A DNA stretch of 64,000 bases from Pocillopora verrucosa (Eukaryota; Cnidaria; Anthozoa; Scleractinia; Pocilloporidae), in the NCBI RefSeq assembly GCF_036669915.1, contig NC_089314.1, positions 24,408,299 through 24,472,298 of the forward strand, in the 5' to 3' direction. The position numbers were made by a program, and so were the translations under genes. Under the pieces are notes generated by a model that searched no databases, was not told the DNA's origin, and was given only the letters and a program-made list of their open reading frames with translations. Below are positions 1 through 12,865 of this stretch, in pieces; positions within the stretch are counted from its first letter, which is position 1; the number at the start of each line of letters is the position of its first letter.

Positions 1-948
1 ATTGTACATGTACAGCCAAGGAGAAAAAAAATACTTTATCACCAAGACAAAGTTTGCCAGGCCCACTCCCTCAGCATTGCAGTTCTTTAATCTCTAAGAG
101 TAATTTGCCTCTGACTCTTTCTCACAGAATCACCATTGAATCAAATATAAAAGTCATGAGAATAAAGACAATGATCATCAATTTAACCCTTTACACCCTA
201 AAATCAGTATGTATATTCTCTATACAGCTCTTTATATATTTCCTTAGGTGCTGACAAGGAGAATTTGTTTACCAATCAAAAGCTTCTTTCATTGGTGATC
301 ATTTCCTTTATTCTCATGATCTTAACATGTGATTCAAGGGTGATATTGTAAGGAGAAATTTGATGCAAGTCACTCGTAGGGTTTAACCCTTTAACTCCCA
401 AGATCTCACTTGTAATTCTCCTTACTGTCTGCCAAACAAGTATCATTATGTTTGTTTGGAGAATTTGGTACCGGATCAATTAGTAATCCTATAACTGATA
501 CTTTTCTTAATTCTCATCACTTGTTTACATGATATTGTATAAATATTGTATGGAGAAATTCTGTCTTGGTCACTAACAGGAGTTAAAAGGTTAAAGGGTT
601 AAGAAGCTCCTGATTGTCAAACAAATTATCCCTGTTAGAGCTACATAGGAAATGTAAAAAAACAGTGTGGAAATTATGAATACTTATGTAAGGGTATGAA
701 AGGCTGACAAATGTAAGATTCATGATAAAAAAACCTAAGGAGATATGCAGAGGTACTACAAGAGGTAAACAGTGAGATGAATTGTAGATGTTGCACAAAC
801 AACCCTAGAAGGCTTAAGATTTCATTTTCAAATTATGTAAATCTGAAAAATTTCAATATTTTACATGTTTTCATCTACGGCAGTAAGTGATAACATTATA
901 GTTAATTCTTTAAACGAAAATTTTCTTTCATATTTATTATTTTATTAG
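1..948. other. intron or upstream part of CNOT10, repeat-filled
   Basis: No coding exon is visible before the first CNOT10 exon. The stretch is AT-rich and dominated by MITE-like repeats (separate entry). It is most likely an intron of CNOT10, because the exon at 949 begins after a proper acceptor (T-rich tract then AG) in phase 0 and encodes an internal part of the protein. Confidence 0.5.
183..602. repeat. two MITE-like elements with TTAACCCTTTAACTCC ends
   Basis: The segment 383-602 starts with TTAACCCTTTAACTCC and ends with its near reverse complement (GGAGTTAAAAGGTTAAAGGG), so it has terminal inverted repeats of about 20 bases and no coding capacity. A second, more decayed copy with the same TTAACCCTTTA start lies immediately upstream, from about 183 to 385. 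From general familiarity I believe this word recurs widely in coral genomes; that part is memory, not shown here. Confidence 0.6.
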
Positions 949-3900
949 GCTGATAAAGCTCACAATGTTCTGTCAGTGTTGGAAGCTGTGGTGTTTGGTT
1001 CAAATAAACCAGTTGAGGTACAACCTGTGTAAATGATAACTAAAGCTGTCATACATGTATGTTGTATGTTGGATAGTTTGGTATTATCAACTGAGTTGAT
1101 TACGAAAATTGGCCACCGTAAAGAGTTCCAAAGCCGACGTTTTGAGTGTTTGTCCTTCGTCAGAGCGAATGACAAAGGGCTAATGCTCGAAACGCTTTGA
1201 AATTCTTTACGGTGGCTAACTTACGTTATCAACTCAGTTGATAATATTAAATTACCCTGTTATACTCTCCCACGGACGCAGCACCAAAGTTTCTTTGGAA
1301 ACTTATTCCCATTTATCATAGGGTGCGTGTAGTTGTTTTCGCACAGTTTAGAAGTTCTATTTCTACTTCAATTCTGTACTTTATGTCAGAGGTGATAAAT
1401 GGTAAGGTGCAAAATTTGCTTAGATGCCATCAGGTATGTTTGAAAAATTTTCTATAACTAGACTAAAAAAGAATAGAGAGATCTATAGTGAATAGAATTC
1501 ATAACCATACACTACAATCATTTCATTTTTTGGATCACAATTTTCAGTATTCCTATTTTTGCGAGTAAACTGAATTGTTCTTAGTCATGTTGCGTTGTTG
1601 TTTTGTTAAATAAAACGTAGGATTAGACATTACGTTAAAAGTGTACTTATATTCGGTAACTGTGAAAAACAACTCACTAAAAACTCTGTCGGCTGACTAT
1701 GACTGACAGTCAGTTATCTGTGGGAGATCTGTCGGTAAGTTTGCGTACCAAAATAAAGGTTCTCTATGCCTTGTAGGATGTTCCGACGCGCAGACAGTTG
1801 GCTGTTAGTCACAATTAGCAAAATATTACATTCATAGACATCATCCTCAATGTGCTGTTCATTTTTGTTTAAGTCTCAAATGATTCAAGGTGGTTTGCAA
1901 GTTCAACTTGGACCTGGAAGTCAAACTGGACCACAACCCATTAAGGAAGTTGACGAGTCACTAAAACTGCACATACATCAGGTACCAAAACGTATCACAC
2001 AGACTGAAGGATTGAAAGTATGTCTGATTCCACTTGTTCATTCACTCAAAAGTTAAATTATGATTTTTCTTGCAGCATAAAGCTCGTCTGAATATCCTGC
2101 TAAAATCAATGAAAGCCTGCAAACGCGAAATAAAGACAGTACTTAACGCGAACAATATGGTAAGCACTTTCGGTTCTCATTGCGCATCTACTAAAACAGC
2201 CTTGCAAAGGAAGGAGAACGGCATGATAGAGCCTGAAAGATTGTCACAAATGTGAATCAACTTTTCATTTCTTGCGATTTATGCACTAGGTGGGGTACCC
2301 CTCTTATTACTTGGCCGCTATGACCATGCAGAATCGCCTATCATCGTGTCGTACCAAAGTTTTGATAATTGGAGAATATCTCTTGGGGAATATTACAACG
2401 ATATTCCTCAGTATCGGCCGATGATTAATCTGTCACGCTCGTAGACGAATCTATTGAGTACGAAAATGCTTGAAGGAATATGATCAGGCTGATTCGGTGG
2501 TTAGGTGGGTCAGAGTCATACATTGTACCTTGCACTAAACAAAATATACAAGCTCCTGCATTTAATAGAGTTCACAATGACAACATTCTTTCCGTAGACA
2601 CCTGAAGGACTTTTCCTCAAAAGCAACTTTGAATTCCTGCGTCAGAATTTTCGGAAATCCATCAAGCTGCTCAATAGTGCTCCCAAACCGAACGATCTGA
2701 CGGATCGAGGCCAGTCAGTGAGCACAATGTATTACAACAACTTGGGATGTATTCACTTCCAAATGCACAAGTACAACTTGGCTGCACTCTACTTCAGAAA
2801 GTCTTTACAGGAAAATAACAAAGCCCTTTCCGCGCTTCCTCCTGTTGACAAAAGTATGTTTATTTTTCCGTGTTTATTTCCTTGTTATAAGTCAGGGAGA
2901 AGTGGTTTTTACGGTAATCGAATATACTGTTGTAGTGTAAACAGTTCAGTCACCTTTCTTTGTCAGTCAAAAAGTCGTATACATAGTTTGGTATTTTTGT
3001 AAAGAATACTATTTTAACGAGGTTTTTATTGGAGCGTAGAAGCCAATTTCTTCTGAATGATCGGTGCTGCTGTATGGGGGGTGGGGTGGGGGGGGGGGGG
3101 TCGCTGGAGAGGATGGATAGTTTATAGGCAGGAAATGTACGTGAACATTGTTCGAATAAAACTATTACCTCTGTAGATGCCCCTGTCTCCAGCCGCACCT
3201 TAGTGACCCTTGGTGTTAGCCGCCGTCACGAGATCCTCTATAATTTGGGAATTCAACTGCTGTTTTCTGGCCGACCCGTTGTTGCTTTTGATTGCCTGGT
3301 TGAAGCTGTACAAATATACCACACAAATCCTCGACTGTGGCTTCGACTTGCTGAGTGCTGTATTGTAGCCTTCCAGTTGGTAGGTTACATATTTTGTTAC
3401 CACCAGCCCAAGACTTCATATATTTACTCCGTCATTTGGATAAGAAATAATATTTTAATTTTAAACCGCTTTTTGGATAGGGAATTGTATTCAGCTGCTG
3501 GAGCTATCTTTCAGGAGTTAGTCGCGTTCTCATGGCAGAGCTTACAAAATGGTTAGAGGCTTAAAGTTAGTGTTTTAAAGGCAACTGAACGCACTTGTCC
3601 CAGAGAGAATGAGCTCGAAATTTCCTTGCATCGCACCCCTTTCTGTATTTATCTTTTTGTTTGTTTGTTTGTTTGGTTTTTTTTTTTACACAAGTTAACC
3701 TCTATCTTTTTTCAAAGGTGCCATGGGATAATGACGACTAATTGAACACAGTTTACCATCATTTTCGACCTTATAAATTTTAATTTAAGTTTAAGACCCG
3801 TAGGGTGGAACAGTGCTATATACATATACATATATATATATATATATATATTCTATGATTTATTTTTTTCTCATTGCACAGTCGGACGACTTTAGACAAC

Positions 3901-6900
3901 AGTGCATCAAGAAGAGCGATGTTGTTCAGGATGTTGTGGGTTCAGGTCCTCACCGTAAGATCGTCCTTACCCCTCAAACTGACAAACAGTGCGGTACTGA
4001 GTAAGTGAAACAGTAGCAGTTTAGTTTATTTTAGTCCACATCTCTATTCTAATTTACTTAAACACTCCACTCCCTTCTCAAAGATAAGTGTTAATCTATT
4101 TTTTGAGCCCTCCAATTTCTTCTTTTACAAAAATTGACAAGGGGGAATGTTTCAAGAATTATGACGAAGATTTTAGTTTTTTTTTTCTAGTTTGAAAACT
4201 GGGAAAGAAGAACCCTCTTTCTCTTCTTGAATTTTAAAACAGTAGATGTCAAAGGAGCCACTTAACGGTTGGGGCATCGAAACAACTTAGCCATCATTCA
4301 CCTCCTTTGACCTCATTCTTCGTGAAAACTGCATGTAAACAAATCAGGCAAGGTGCAGAAACAAACATTGCCATCCATGTTGCATTTCCTTTACAGAGAA
4401 AACAGAGGTCAGTCTGCTGCAATGCCAGCCTGTACTCTAGCATTTGCGTCTTTGTGTCTTCAAAATGCTCTGATGCTGTTAAAAAGTGCGGAGGTGACAC
4501 AAGTCCATGAATCAGAGAGTGTGCAGGAGAATCAGGCAGTAAAAGAGGAGGATTCACTTGGCCAGGAAACGGACGCTTCAAGGTATGTAGGACTTGTGTC
4601 ACATGTAGACTTAGTGGTGAATCAGCTCACTGCAGGGTCTCTGTGGCTCAGTGGTGGAGCATCGGTGAGCAGAATTCAATGGTCTGAGGTTCGATTCTTC
4701 ATGGGGACTCTAATTTTACATCGTCCCAAGTTCGTGACAAGACTGAAAGACATATGTCCTTTTGCCAATACCTCTGCCATGATACTTTGGGAACAGTTTT
4801 TGTTACCGTCATGTTTACTGCCTTGCGAATCAGTTCAAATATTTGTATTTACATAATTGTGTCATGTTGCAGTGACAGTGGTGGCTTAAGTCGGTCCTCC
4901 TCAATTCAGAGTGAGACAAGTATCCCAGCTCCCCCCGGGCCACCGGTAAAACTTCGTGAGCTTCCACACTTGAGGTAAGTGTGCACATTAGCAGCAGCAT
5001 GAAGCAGTCCGTGTCTGTCATTGGGTTTAGACACCAAAACAGGAGTTTTAACTTGAGCATATTTTGCTTGGGAATTGATCTGTAAAATATAAAAAAGAGT
5101 AAGACAGTGTTATGTTCCGGGGAATGTTCTTATTACTGGCAAAAGATGATCGAAATAAACTTATAGGTATTCCTTTATCTATGTTATTCCTGTTTGGGTA
5201 GGCTCCAATACCGTTCCAGAACTTTGGCTCATTTCCCGAACAGCGGTTGCTAATGGAGTCACGTGTTTAGAATTCTTATTATACATGTTTTTAACAAGTT
5301 GTGGACGGAATACGAATGCCTGATATCGATTGGGTTCGATTGATTTGAAACGCGAAATATACAGATTGTTAAATTTGAATGTGATTCGAGAAAAAGGTAG
5401 TCACCGTCGGCGAAGCGTTAAAAAAAAAATCGGCACCCAAACTAGACAGCTGCAAAAAAAAAAAAAAAGGGCTAAATTTTTGATCGAGTTGGTTTGAATT
5501 TTCGTTCCAAGTCCCTTGCTAATAAACAACATGGCTCAATTCCTTTGGTGCTTTCTGCAGATGTTGATTGATAATGTTTCGTGTCATTACAGGTGCTCCA
5601 TTCTAGCGTGCAGTTCTTATGTCGCGCTGGGACTGGGTGACAATGTGATGGCCTTAGTTCATGCGCAGAAACTTCTCTCACAATCTAATCTTGTAGGAGC
5701 ACTCAAGTAAGTGGAAATGTAACATAGTTATTATGATAACCATCACAGGAAGATTTTCTTTCCTTTTACTTAGATCTTCATTAATTAAAGATGCTATTTG
5801 TTTGATTGTCTTCTCCCTTATTAAAGGTTTCTCGGCCATTTGTACGCTGCCGAAGCTCTGATCAAACTGAATCGTTTACCGGAAGCTATAATGCATTTGT
5901 CACCTGATAATATCAACAACATTAACATCATTCCGGCCAGTACTACTGCGGAAGGTATTTTGCCTCATCACTTGATATACAAAGTTTGGTTGTACTTTGG
6001 AGGAGTTTCGGGATCAATGTGAGTGTATTAGCAACTGCGGATCTATCCCCCCCCCCCCTCCTTACCCAACATTAACCTTAACTTGTTATCAGCTGACTAT
6101 TGTTGGGTTAGGGGAGGGGTACGTGCGCAGTTGCTTAGGTACTGACATTGATCCGAGTGTTCAATATTTTTTCCATGGTAATTAGTTTCATTTTGCTGAA
6201 ATTTGTGTTGTTTGCCATGTTTTTCGGCCGTCATATTTCCATTTTCTTTCGCAGTTGGATCAGGGGAGAATGTTGATAAGGAAAAGGAAACGACCAAGCC
6301 TCGCGGTAAGAAAAATCCCTTTCCATAAATACCCGCGATTACTACTATCAGTTATCGGCCTGACCCCGGATGTTCGAGGGGTGGATGACGTTCTCCATTA
6401 GATAAATCTCTATCTAACAGATAGCACAGCACGTTTTTGGCAGTAACTGGACAGCCATTTCTGCGTTAGATAGTGTTACTCGCCCTTTGAACAACCAGGC
6501 CCTAATATCTTGTCACTGATGGTTAATAAGGGGATGAAGCAACGGGGAATATTGCATCTTCTTCTGTAAGTCATATATGGCAGTTAACCCCAACTGTTAA
6601 GTTCACTGAGATGTAAGTCTATTTGCTGTTTACCACTCAGTGAATGGTTTAGTTTCCTTGACATTCTAGTAGTACCCATATAAATTTTTGGTTGGATGAA
6701 GGTACTTTGAGAGTGAGGTCGTGGAGTGAAAGCGGGCTAAACGAGGATACTATTAGCTAGGATATTTTAGCTCGCGCGCGCTCGCTTAGTTTGTTCAAAC
6801 TCCTTTGGCGTCGTTTTTTCATTTTAGGCCTTCAAATAATTTTACCTTTCCTCGTCTGTTTATTCAACAGCCTGTGAGAAGATGACTTTTCCAGAGACAT

Positions 6901-8189
6901 TAAATGAAGCCCGTTCCTCGTTCCTTGTTAATCTAGCCGGGGTGTACAGTTTACGGAGCGAGTTTGATAAGGCACGGAAGTGCTTACAACAGGTAATTCA
7001 TGCAAACAATAAAACAAAGTTTTACCAAGAGTTCCCTTAACAAAAGGTAGCCAAGCATTAAAGATGAATACACTCAAAGGCGTCGAGTGCAACTAGTTAG
7101 TTTCACATGCAAGTCTGTGCCAAAAAGATGAAGCATTATAGCCTTTCAGTAAGTCATATATGGCAGTCAGCCTCAACTGTTTAAGCTCATGGAAATGCTT
7201 AGTATTGTATACGAAACGAGAAACCTAAAAAGGGAGTAACTTGGTCTTCGTGAGCTGTGATGTCTAGATACGTCGTATTCATTGTGCCTTGAGTGTAAGG
7301 AGAACCTGGGAGAGAAGAGAAAAAGAAGCAAATCCTTGTGAGTTTATCAAGCTGGTTGTGTGTCCAGTTATGTGGTTGTGGACATGGAGGTCTACACCTT
7401 ATCTTCCTCTCTCCACCCCCCTCCCTCCCTCTCACCTTGTCCCTTAGTTTCCCCCGTCCCGCCTTTCCTCAGGCAAAAACGTAAGTCCATCTTAAACCTT
7501 AGGCAAAGTGGTTGATTTTTTGTCCTTTCATTGTTATTTTGTTGAAAATCTCAAGGATCACCACAGCTTTGTTTCTTCTGTAGGCTTGTTCTCTCGGCTA
7601 TTCTAAAGACTTCTCTGCACGCGTTGTTTTATTGGCCGTGTACATAGAGCTTCAAAGCGGTGAGTGTGTGTTTTCTTTACTTTCTATTGTCAATATTTTC
7701 AAGCCGACCGCAGCGCTCTTTCAGATACGCTTGCGTCCTTATCAGGATGCACAACACATCGGGAAGTCGCAAAAAATAAAAAAAAACTTTAAAGCCTTTA
7801 CATCTGGCTTACGCTTCTGTTAAATTAAAGTAATATACTGATGTAGGTAAGTCAGTAAGAGTTGCGCTAACTTGCGAGCTTCGTATGGCCAATTGACTGA
7901 CGGGAATCGTCATTGCGTCGATAAAATTAGTGCTCTTGAGAGAAATGACGAAACCGTTCAAATTGATTGTAGTAACTGTGATCGGCTGTCACTTCTTGAG
8001 TTTCAAAGAGCAGCCCCAGACTCCTCGGAATACCTCAAAGAGCGCGCGGCTGAATGACACCGTTTTGTTGTCTCTATAGGGAACACCGCTGGTGCACTGC
8101 AAACGATTAAAAAGCATCAGGTACTTCCGTTTAGCAAAGGGTTCAAGGCAGTGAAGAAGACACGTGGAGCTGACGTGTGGAAAACATAA
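949..8189 (+). CDS. CNOT10: CCR4-NOT transcription complex subunit 10 (3' part, 14 exons)
   Basis: CNOT10 is a TPR-repeat scaffold subunit of the CCR4-NOT deadenylase that, with CNOT11, forms a module binding the N-terminal region of CNOT1; it acts in cytoplasmic mRNA decay. Exons: 949-1017, 1874-1981, 2076-2159, 2598-2853, 3177-3379, 3882-4000, 4397-4582, 4873-4974, 5593-5706, 5827-5954, 6255-6305, 6871-6992, 7584-7659, 8080-8189. All junctions are GT-AG with matching phases, giving 575 residues to a TAA stop. Family hallmarks are the TPR segment [20 protein letters not shown] (exon 4), the [12 protein letters not shown] motif (exon 10), a late TPR hairpin in exons 12-13 and the C-terminal ALQTIK segment. 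The N-terminal exons lie left of the window. The acceptor of exon 2 (1874) is the least certain boundary. A polyadenylation signal follows about 105 bases after the stop. Confidence 0.93.
1075..1310. repeat. palindromic dispersed repeat (family copy 1)
   Basis: This intronic repeat begins with TATCAACTGAGTTGAT and carries the inverse TATCAACTCAGTTGATA about 150 bases later. Inside, GGCCACCGTAAAGAGTTCC is echoed in inverse near 1195-1220. The tail (CCACGGACGCAGC, then a TTTCTTTGGAAACT palindrome) is matched by a second, decayed copy at 12722-12865. It is a non-autonomous element without an ORF. Confidence 0.65.
3820..3851. repeat. TA dinucleotide microsatellite
   Basis: An (AT)n run with a few CA interruptions lies in the CNOT10 intron, ending about 30 bases before the acceptor of the exon at 3882. 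Length variation here could touch the branch-point region. Confidence 0.8.
4634..4754 (+). repeat. tRNA-derived SINE in CNOT10 intron
   Basis: The head resembles a tRNA: an A-box-like TGGCTCAGTGGTGGAGC at 4643 and a B-box GGTTCGATTCT at 4688-4698, with GGGTCTC/GGGGACTC ends in acceptor-stem-like positions. A short tRNA-unrelated body follows (CGTCCCAAGTTCGTGACAAG). The spacing and the absence of a cloverleaf anticodon arm argue for a Pol III SINE, not a functional tRNA gene. Confidence 0.7.
6357..6502. repeat. small inverted-repeat MITE in CNOT10 intron
   Basis: The ends are loosely complementary: GGCCTGACCCCGGATGTTCG on the left, and CGCCCTTTGAACAACCAGGC on the right. Internal TAGATAAATCTCTATCTA is itself palindromic. 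This is a degraded copy of a short foldback element. Confidence 0.5.
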
Positions 8190-8294
8190 AGGATCTAACA
8201 CTGTTGCTGGTTGATGCGAAATCTTATGTGAGGATCTTAATCAGTTAACCCCAGTGGTTACCTTTAGTTTGCTCTTGAACAGTCAAATAATAAG

Positions 8295-8300
8295 AATAAA
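8295..8300 (+). promoter_or_regulatory. polyadenylation signal AATAAA for CNOT10
   Basis: A canonical AATAAA lies about 105 bases after the CNOT10 stop codon, with GT-rich sequence in the following bases. It is the first canonical hexamer downstream of the stop. Confidence 0.55.
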
Positions 8301-8501
8301 TAGAATTTCATCGAACGAGCGGGTGTTGTTTACCTTCGAAGCTGCCTTTCCTCGATTTTGTTCGTAACAGTCAAGGTTTATGTTAATCTAGATCCTGTAC
8401 TATTTCGCAATTAGTTACAAGAATAAAGCTCAAACGAAAGTAGATATCAGCGTCTGCTACTGAGAGATTATCATGTTGAAGACCCATGAGCGAATCGAAT
8501 A

Positions 8502-8752
8502 TACACTCGATTGCAAAAACGTTGACACCTTGAAAGCATAAACTGTAACTGTAAACGTAAATCGTCCGAGTATGCTTTGGGCATACTTTTTTTTCCAGCA
8601 ATGTATTTTTTATTGCAAAGAATAAGAATAGTAAATTATTGATTATCATGATGGAAATGAGGTTATTGTTTAAACACTACCCACAAATCCGTCGGGTCTC
8701 ATCGTTCACGGTTTATGCTTTCAAGGTGTCAACGTTTTTGCAATCGAGTGTA
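8502..8752. repeat. 251-bp MITE with 42-bp perfect terminal inverted repeats
   Basis: Bases 8502-8543 are the exact reverse complement of 8711-8752. The ends read TA-CACTCGATTGCAAAAA, so a TA target duplication with CACTCG termini is possible, as in Tc1/mariner-type elements. The 167-bp interior has no ORF. Perfect 42-base arms imply a recent insertion or homogenisation. Confidence 0.85.
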
Positions 8753-9212
8753 GTTGAATGCTGGAAAGAGAGTCAACTGTGTCCCTCTTAGTGTCCAAGA
8801 CACGAGCGGTAAATTGTTGTAATGCTGTATCTTGGCATTGTGGTGATTATTTCAGTTTTTTCCGTATTTATTTTCTCAAGCTCAACAAAGTAATAAGAAC
8901 TGTTGAAGAGGATTTTATCCTCTGATGTAATGGTAACACAGTTTATGTTCTTGGGCTAAAATTACTCTGGACTGGGCCCAAAACATATTTTTGTTGTTTT
9001 GTTCTTAAAAAGTGTTGCGTGTCAAATCCATGGGACCTTCGTCTTTTGCCCCACGACTCCAGGAAGAGGGGCAATTCTCCCAGCCGCTGCATGTAGTGGG
9101 GACTTGAGTTGACCCCAGCGCTTTGTGTAGCTCTTGGCTCGAACTTAAACTTGACCTTACCTCTTACGTTGTTTGTAACCAGTTTTATTTGTATATACCC
9201 CATAGTTCTTTT

Positions 9213-9285
9213 CGTGCACGCTGATTGGCGATTTCAGAAGTGTGTATAATTCACCACTGAGTAGCCGAAGAGACAAACTCGCCCG
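9213..9285 (+). repeat. inverted repeat pair, left copy
   Basis: This ~73-base segment contains CGCTGATTGGCGATTTC and AGCCGAAGAGACAAACTCGC. The segment 11551-11625 is its diverged reverse complement. Two facing copies 2.3 kb apart could be ends of one element or two independent insertions. Confidence 0.5.
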
Positions 9286-11550
9286 TCAAGAGTTAGATTT
9301 CCGAGCATTTTTCGGTGTATTTACAGAAATAAACTAATATTTTGGTTTCAGTGTGGCACATACTAAAACATTATTTCATTCACCTCAGTGTCAGTGAAAA
9401 TGTTTCTTCCACTACGGTGAATAATGGTTAACCATTCTGTATCCTCAGTCATCCTGGTTCCTTTACGGATTGTCCTCAAGTTCTGTTGCCTTTTATACCT
9501 TAAGGAGACATTAATTTTATAGGGTTTAGAATAGTTATTCTGTAAGTCGCAACAAACCACTTAAAACATCCTCCCTCATATAGAAATTGACTAATAATTT
9601 CTTCCCATAGCTGGCCTGTCTCACGGTCATGAGTAACGAGACACGGTGTGTTTTAATCATGTCAAATGATTAACCAATTGGCTCTCAGTAACCTAACACG
9701 TTTTCTCGCTACTGAATCAAGTGAACTGTGTTCGGGTTCATGAAGACTGGGTCTAGTACAGGCGATGCCTCATTGTTAAGCCTCTAGCCTAAAAGCGCGA
9801 GCGAAGAATTCTTGCCTTTGAACTGCGGTTAGTACACAGGAATATTTAGCAACTATAAGATCCTTTACAACTATCTCATTTCCCTTTCTGTATTTACCCT
9901 CTTTTCTCATAGGTTTGGTAATAGATGACCTCATTGTACGTGCTTTTATTTCGCAACATAAGTAAATCGAAGCGTAATTAATAGTCTCCTGTCATTTATA
10001 AAGCAAATAAGGACGTTATTGTATTGATAACAAAATTCAACAAGCAACGAAATTCACGGGCCTTGGAGATTATCAAAACGTTTTCCTCGGAAACATTTAG
10101 AATCACTAGGTCGTCATGTCAGTGAGAAATCTCACAGTATGAGATGAAAAATGGCAAGATAGTGGTCGAAGCCAACCGTTAGACTGTTTTGCGTGTTTCA
10201 AAGAAAGGTGCTTCTACTCATTATTAAAATCACCCCGTGCGAAGTGATATTAGCAAGATATGACGTTCCGTCAGCCAATCAGATCGCACGCTTCTGTTTA
10301 ATCACCTCAGCAATTTTAGGATAAGTTAAAGGCAGGAGGGTGCTAAAATGGAAAGCAGATGCTTCGAGTCTCCACGAGATTGCTAAGGTTCTAGACGACC
10401 AAACAGAAAACCTTTTCACATTTGAAGAAACCACAGGTATTTTTGTCTACGTTTCCCTCGTTATGTCAGAAAAGGTCGAGTGCAATGTTTATGTGTGTGT
10501 TTTACCTTCGTATGATGGATAAGTTGCAGATGCTATAAAGAACTGCAAATATCTTCGTGTTACAAATCTGAACTCTGCATTAATACACCAAAGTTGTTAA
10601 ATGCTGTTTAAGTGGCGAATTCATTTCTCCAGATTCTTACTTCGCGCCAAAAGCTGCTTACAGTAAGTGTTTTGAACCATTGCTGCGAATGAAATAACGA
10701 AGCGAAGGTTCTTCTTTTAAATAAGGCTTTTATATTTATTGTAATTTTCCAACGATCGATTGACAGTTGGAATTATTTCCCTCAGCGATGATCTCATTTC
10801 TTATATGTATTAATTCAAAATTTGCATCTGTGTGTTCAGTATAAATATCGATCACGAATAAATCGACCAAAGCAAGAGTTATGCTGGTAAAATAAGTCGT
10901 TTATTTCTATGGAAATTTGCCTGTAAGTGTGTGTTAAGAACAAATATCACGAATATATTGGCGAAGCTAAGGCGTTTTCCTCGCAAATAAGTCATTTATT
11001 TTTATGGCGTATTCCTACTTGATTAGTTCAAAAGACATCTGAAATCATTTGCCACTGAGATAAATCGTAACTCTCTAATTACTGGCGTTTGATTTTAAGC
11101 TTTCATGGAAGGGCATATTGTCTCATGCAAAAGCTTCAAGCACATGCTGTATTTGCCATGACAAATTTTAATTATCAAACTGAGCAGAACGGCCTAAAAA
11201 GCTGATAAATATTGTTTGCGAGAGTAAACCATCGATTTGAACACCTGCTGAGCAGACCTGTTATGACTAAATTTCTATTTCTTTCTTTTGCAAATGATTT
11301 TTTTTCTCTACTTTTGCTCAAAGAGTAAGTGGAAAGCGGTTTAATTATCGCCAGTCGATATCACTTTTAAGTCTTACATGTGTTGCAACAGTGTCATCTT
11401 ACAAAGTGAATTCGTGCTTGATAAGTTCGCCTATTAAAGATCTTTAAATGACGGGGGACATTTTTGTTCCGGTTAACAATCAAATTAGCAGAAACAGTGC
11501 GTTTAACAAGGATTGGGTGCTAATTTTCAGTTCATTGTTTGCCTGTAATT

Positions 11551-11625
11551 AGGCGCGATTTTGTCTCTTCGGCTGCGCGGAGGTGTATGATACTTGCGAA
11601 TCACTTCCGAAAGAGCCAATCAGCG
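11551..11625 (-). repeat. inverted repeat pair, right copy
   Basis: Read on the minus strand it carries the same order of words as 9213-9285: ACGCTGATTGGCTCTTTC, then CACCTCCGCG, then AGCCGAAGAGACAAAATCGC. Identity looks like roughly 70-75 percent by eye. Confidence 0.5.
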
Positions 11626-12721
11626 TTTGAAAAGCTTTATTTACCTGTGTGGTATTTAGAAAAAAGACTGTTTTTGAACAACGGACCTGAAAGGTAAAGT
11701 CTTTGGGTCAGTGCTCTAACGTGCCGAAAAATTTCGCTTTTCACCTGTAGATTTGTGTATTATCACCTATACAATATAGTAATCCACTTTCATTGTATCT
11801 TACTCTTAGCTTCAATTCAGGTAAAATGAGTGACCAGATCGTTTAATGTAATGTGCATATTTTTCAGGGCTTTCTCGAACTAACAAAGATCGGCTCAAAG
11901 CAAATTGATTTTACCTGTCAATTTTGATTAAGGATGGATTTCTTCCGTATGGTGAGAACTTTTAGTCTAGTAACGGCACGGGTTTTGCCGAAATATTAGC
12001 GAAAACACTCCACGTTTTTTAGCATCTTGATAAACTTTAAATATTTTTTCCCTTATTTAAATTATATCAAAATGATTGGCTATTTTTTCACTTTCAAACG
12101 TTCCACCTAATAGCAGGGATATGCTTCTTTTAATGGCAAATGATTAAATCTTGCATGTGTAATTTCTCGTTCTATCCTCGCTTTTGTTTCTTGTCTACTG
12201 CATACGAGACAGTTAGTGGTCCTAAGCCGTGCCATCTTTATTCGTTAAGTCACACTGGGATTACGAGAGTTAAGTAGTCAAGGGTTTTAAAGAGTTTCGC
12301 TTTACAGTAGTAAGTACGCCACTAAATTCACACACAATGTATGAGATAAGACATACTCCTTTTCGAGGGAGTAAGTACAATCTTCTTTCGAGGCCTGATT
12401 TTTTTTTGTTCAGTCAAGTTTTCACAATGATTTTAATTGTTAACTGTAAGAGACCAATATGTCACCTTTCACTTGACCAGTTAAGAACTAAGATCATGTG
12501 TTTTAATTTACGCTTTGGGTAAGAGAAGCGACAGGTAATGGATATTTTTTTTGAAAACCGATATTAGATAATCTCGTCACTTATTAATCAATGCAAAATG
12601 ACAGATTAATGTTGAATAACCAATCTTGATTTGCAAACTGAAGCTGGGATTGAGTCGGATCGTATAGTGAGTCGTAACGGTCTATATATGGTAAGGTGCC
12701 TGCAAAATTTTAAGGATAATT

Positions 12722-12865
12722 TGGTTTCATCAACTGAGTTGACAAGGTAAATATATTGGCCACCGTCATGTACAAAGTTTCCAAAGCTGACGTTTCGAGC
12801 GTTAGCAGTTGATAAAACAAAATCTTCTTGCATTACTCCCACCGACGCAGCGCTACAGTTTCTTT
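12722..12865. repeat. palindromic dispersed repeat (family copy 2)
   Basis: It repeats the order seen at 1075-1310: TCAACTGAGTTGA, GGCCACCGTCATGTACAAAG, CCAAAGCTGACGTTTCGAGC, then CACCGACGCAGCGC and TTTCTTTAGAAACT. The middle part present in the first copy is shortened. Confidence 0.6.

Noticed and set aside
4634..4710. tRNA gene
   Set aside because: B-box is good but spacing and arms do not fold as a tRNA; fits a SINE head.
10340..10522. Short open stretch ending in a possible donor
   Set aside because: No natural start in frame, no partner exon and no recognisable domain.
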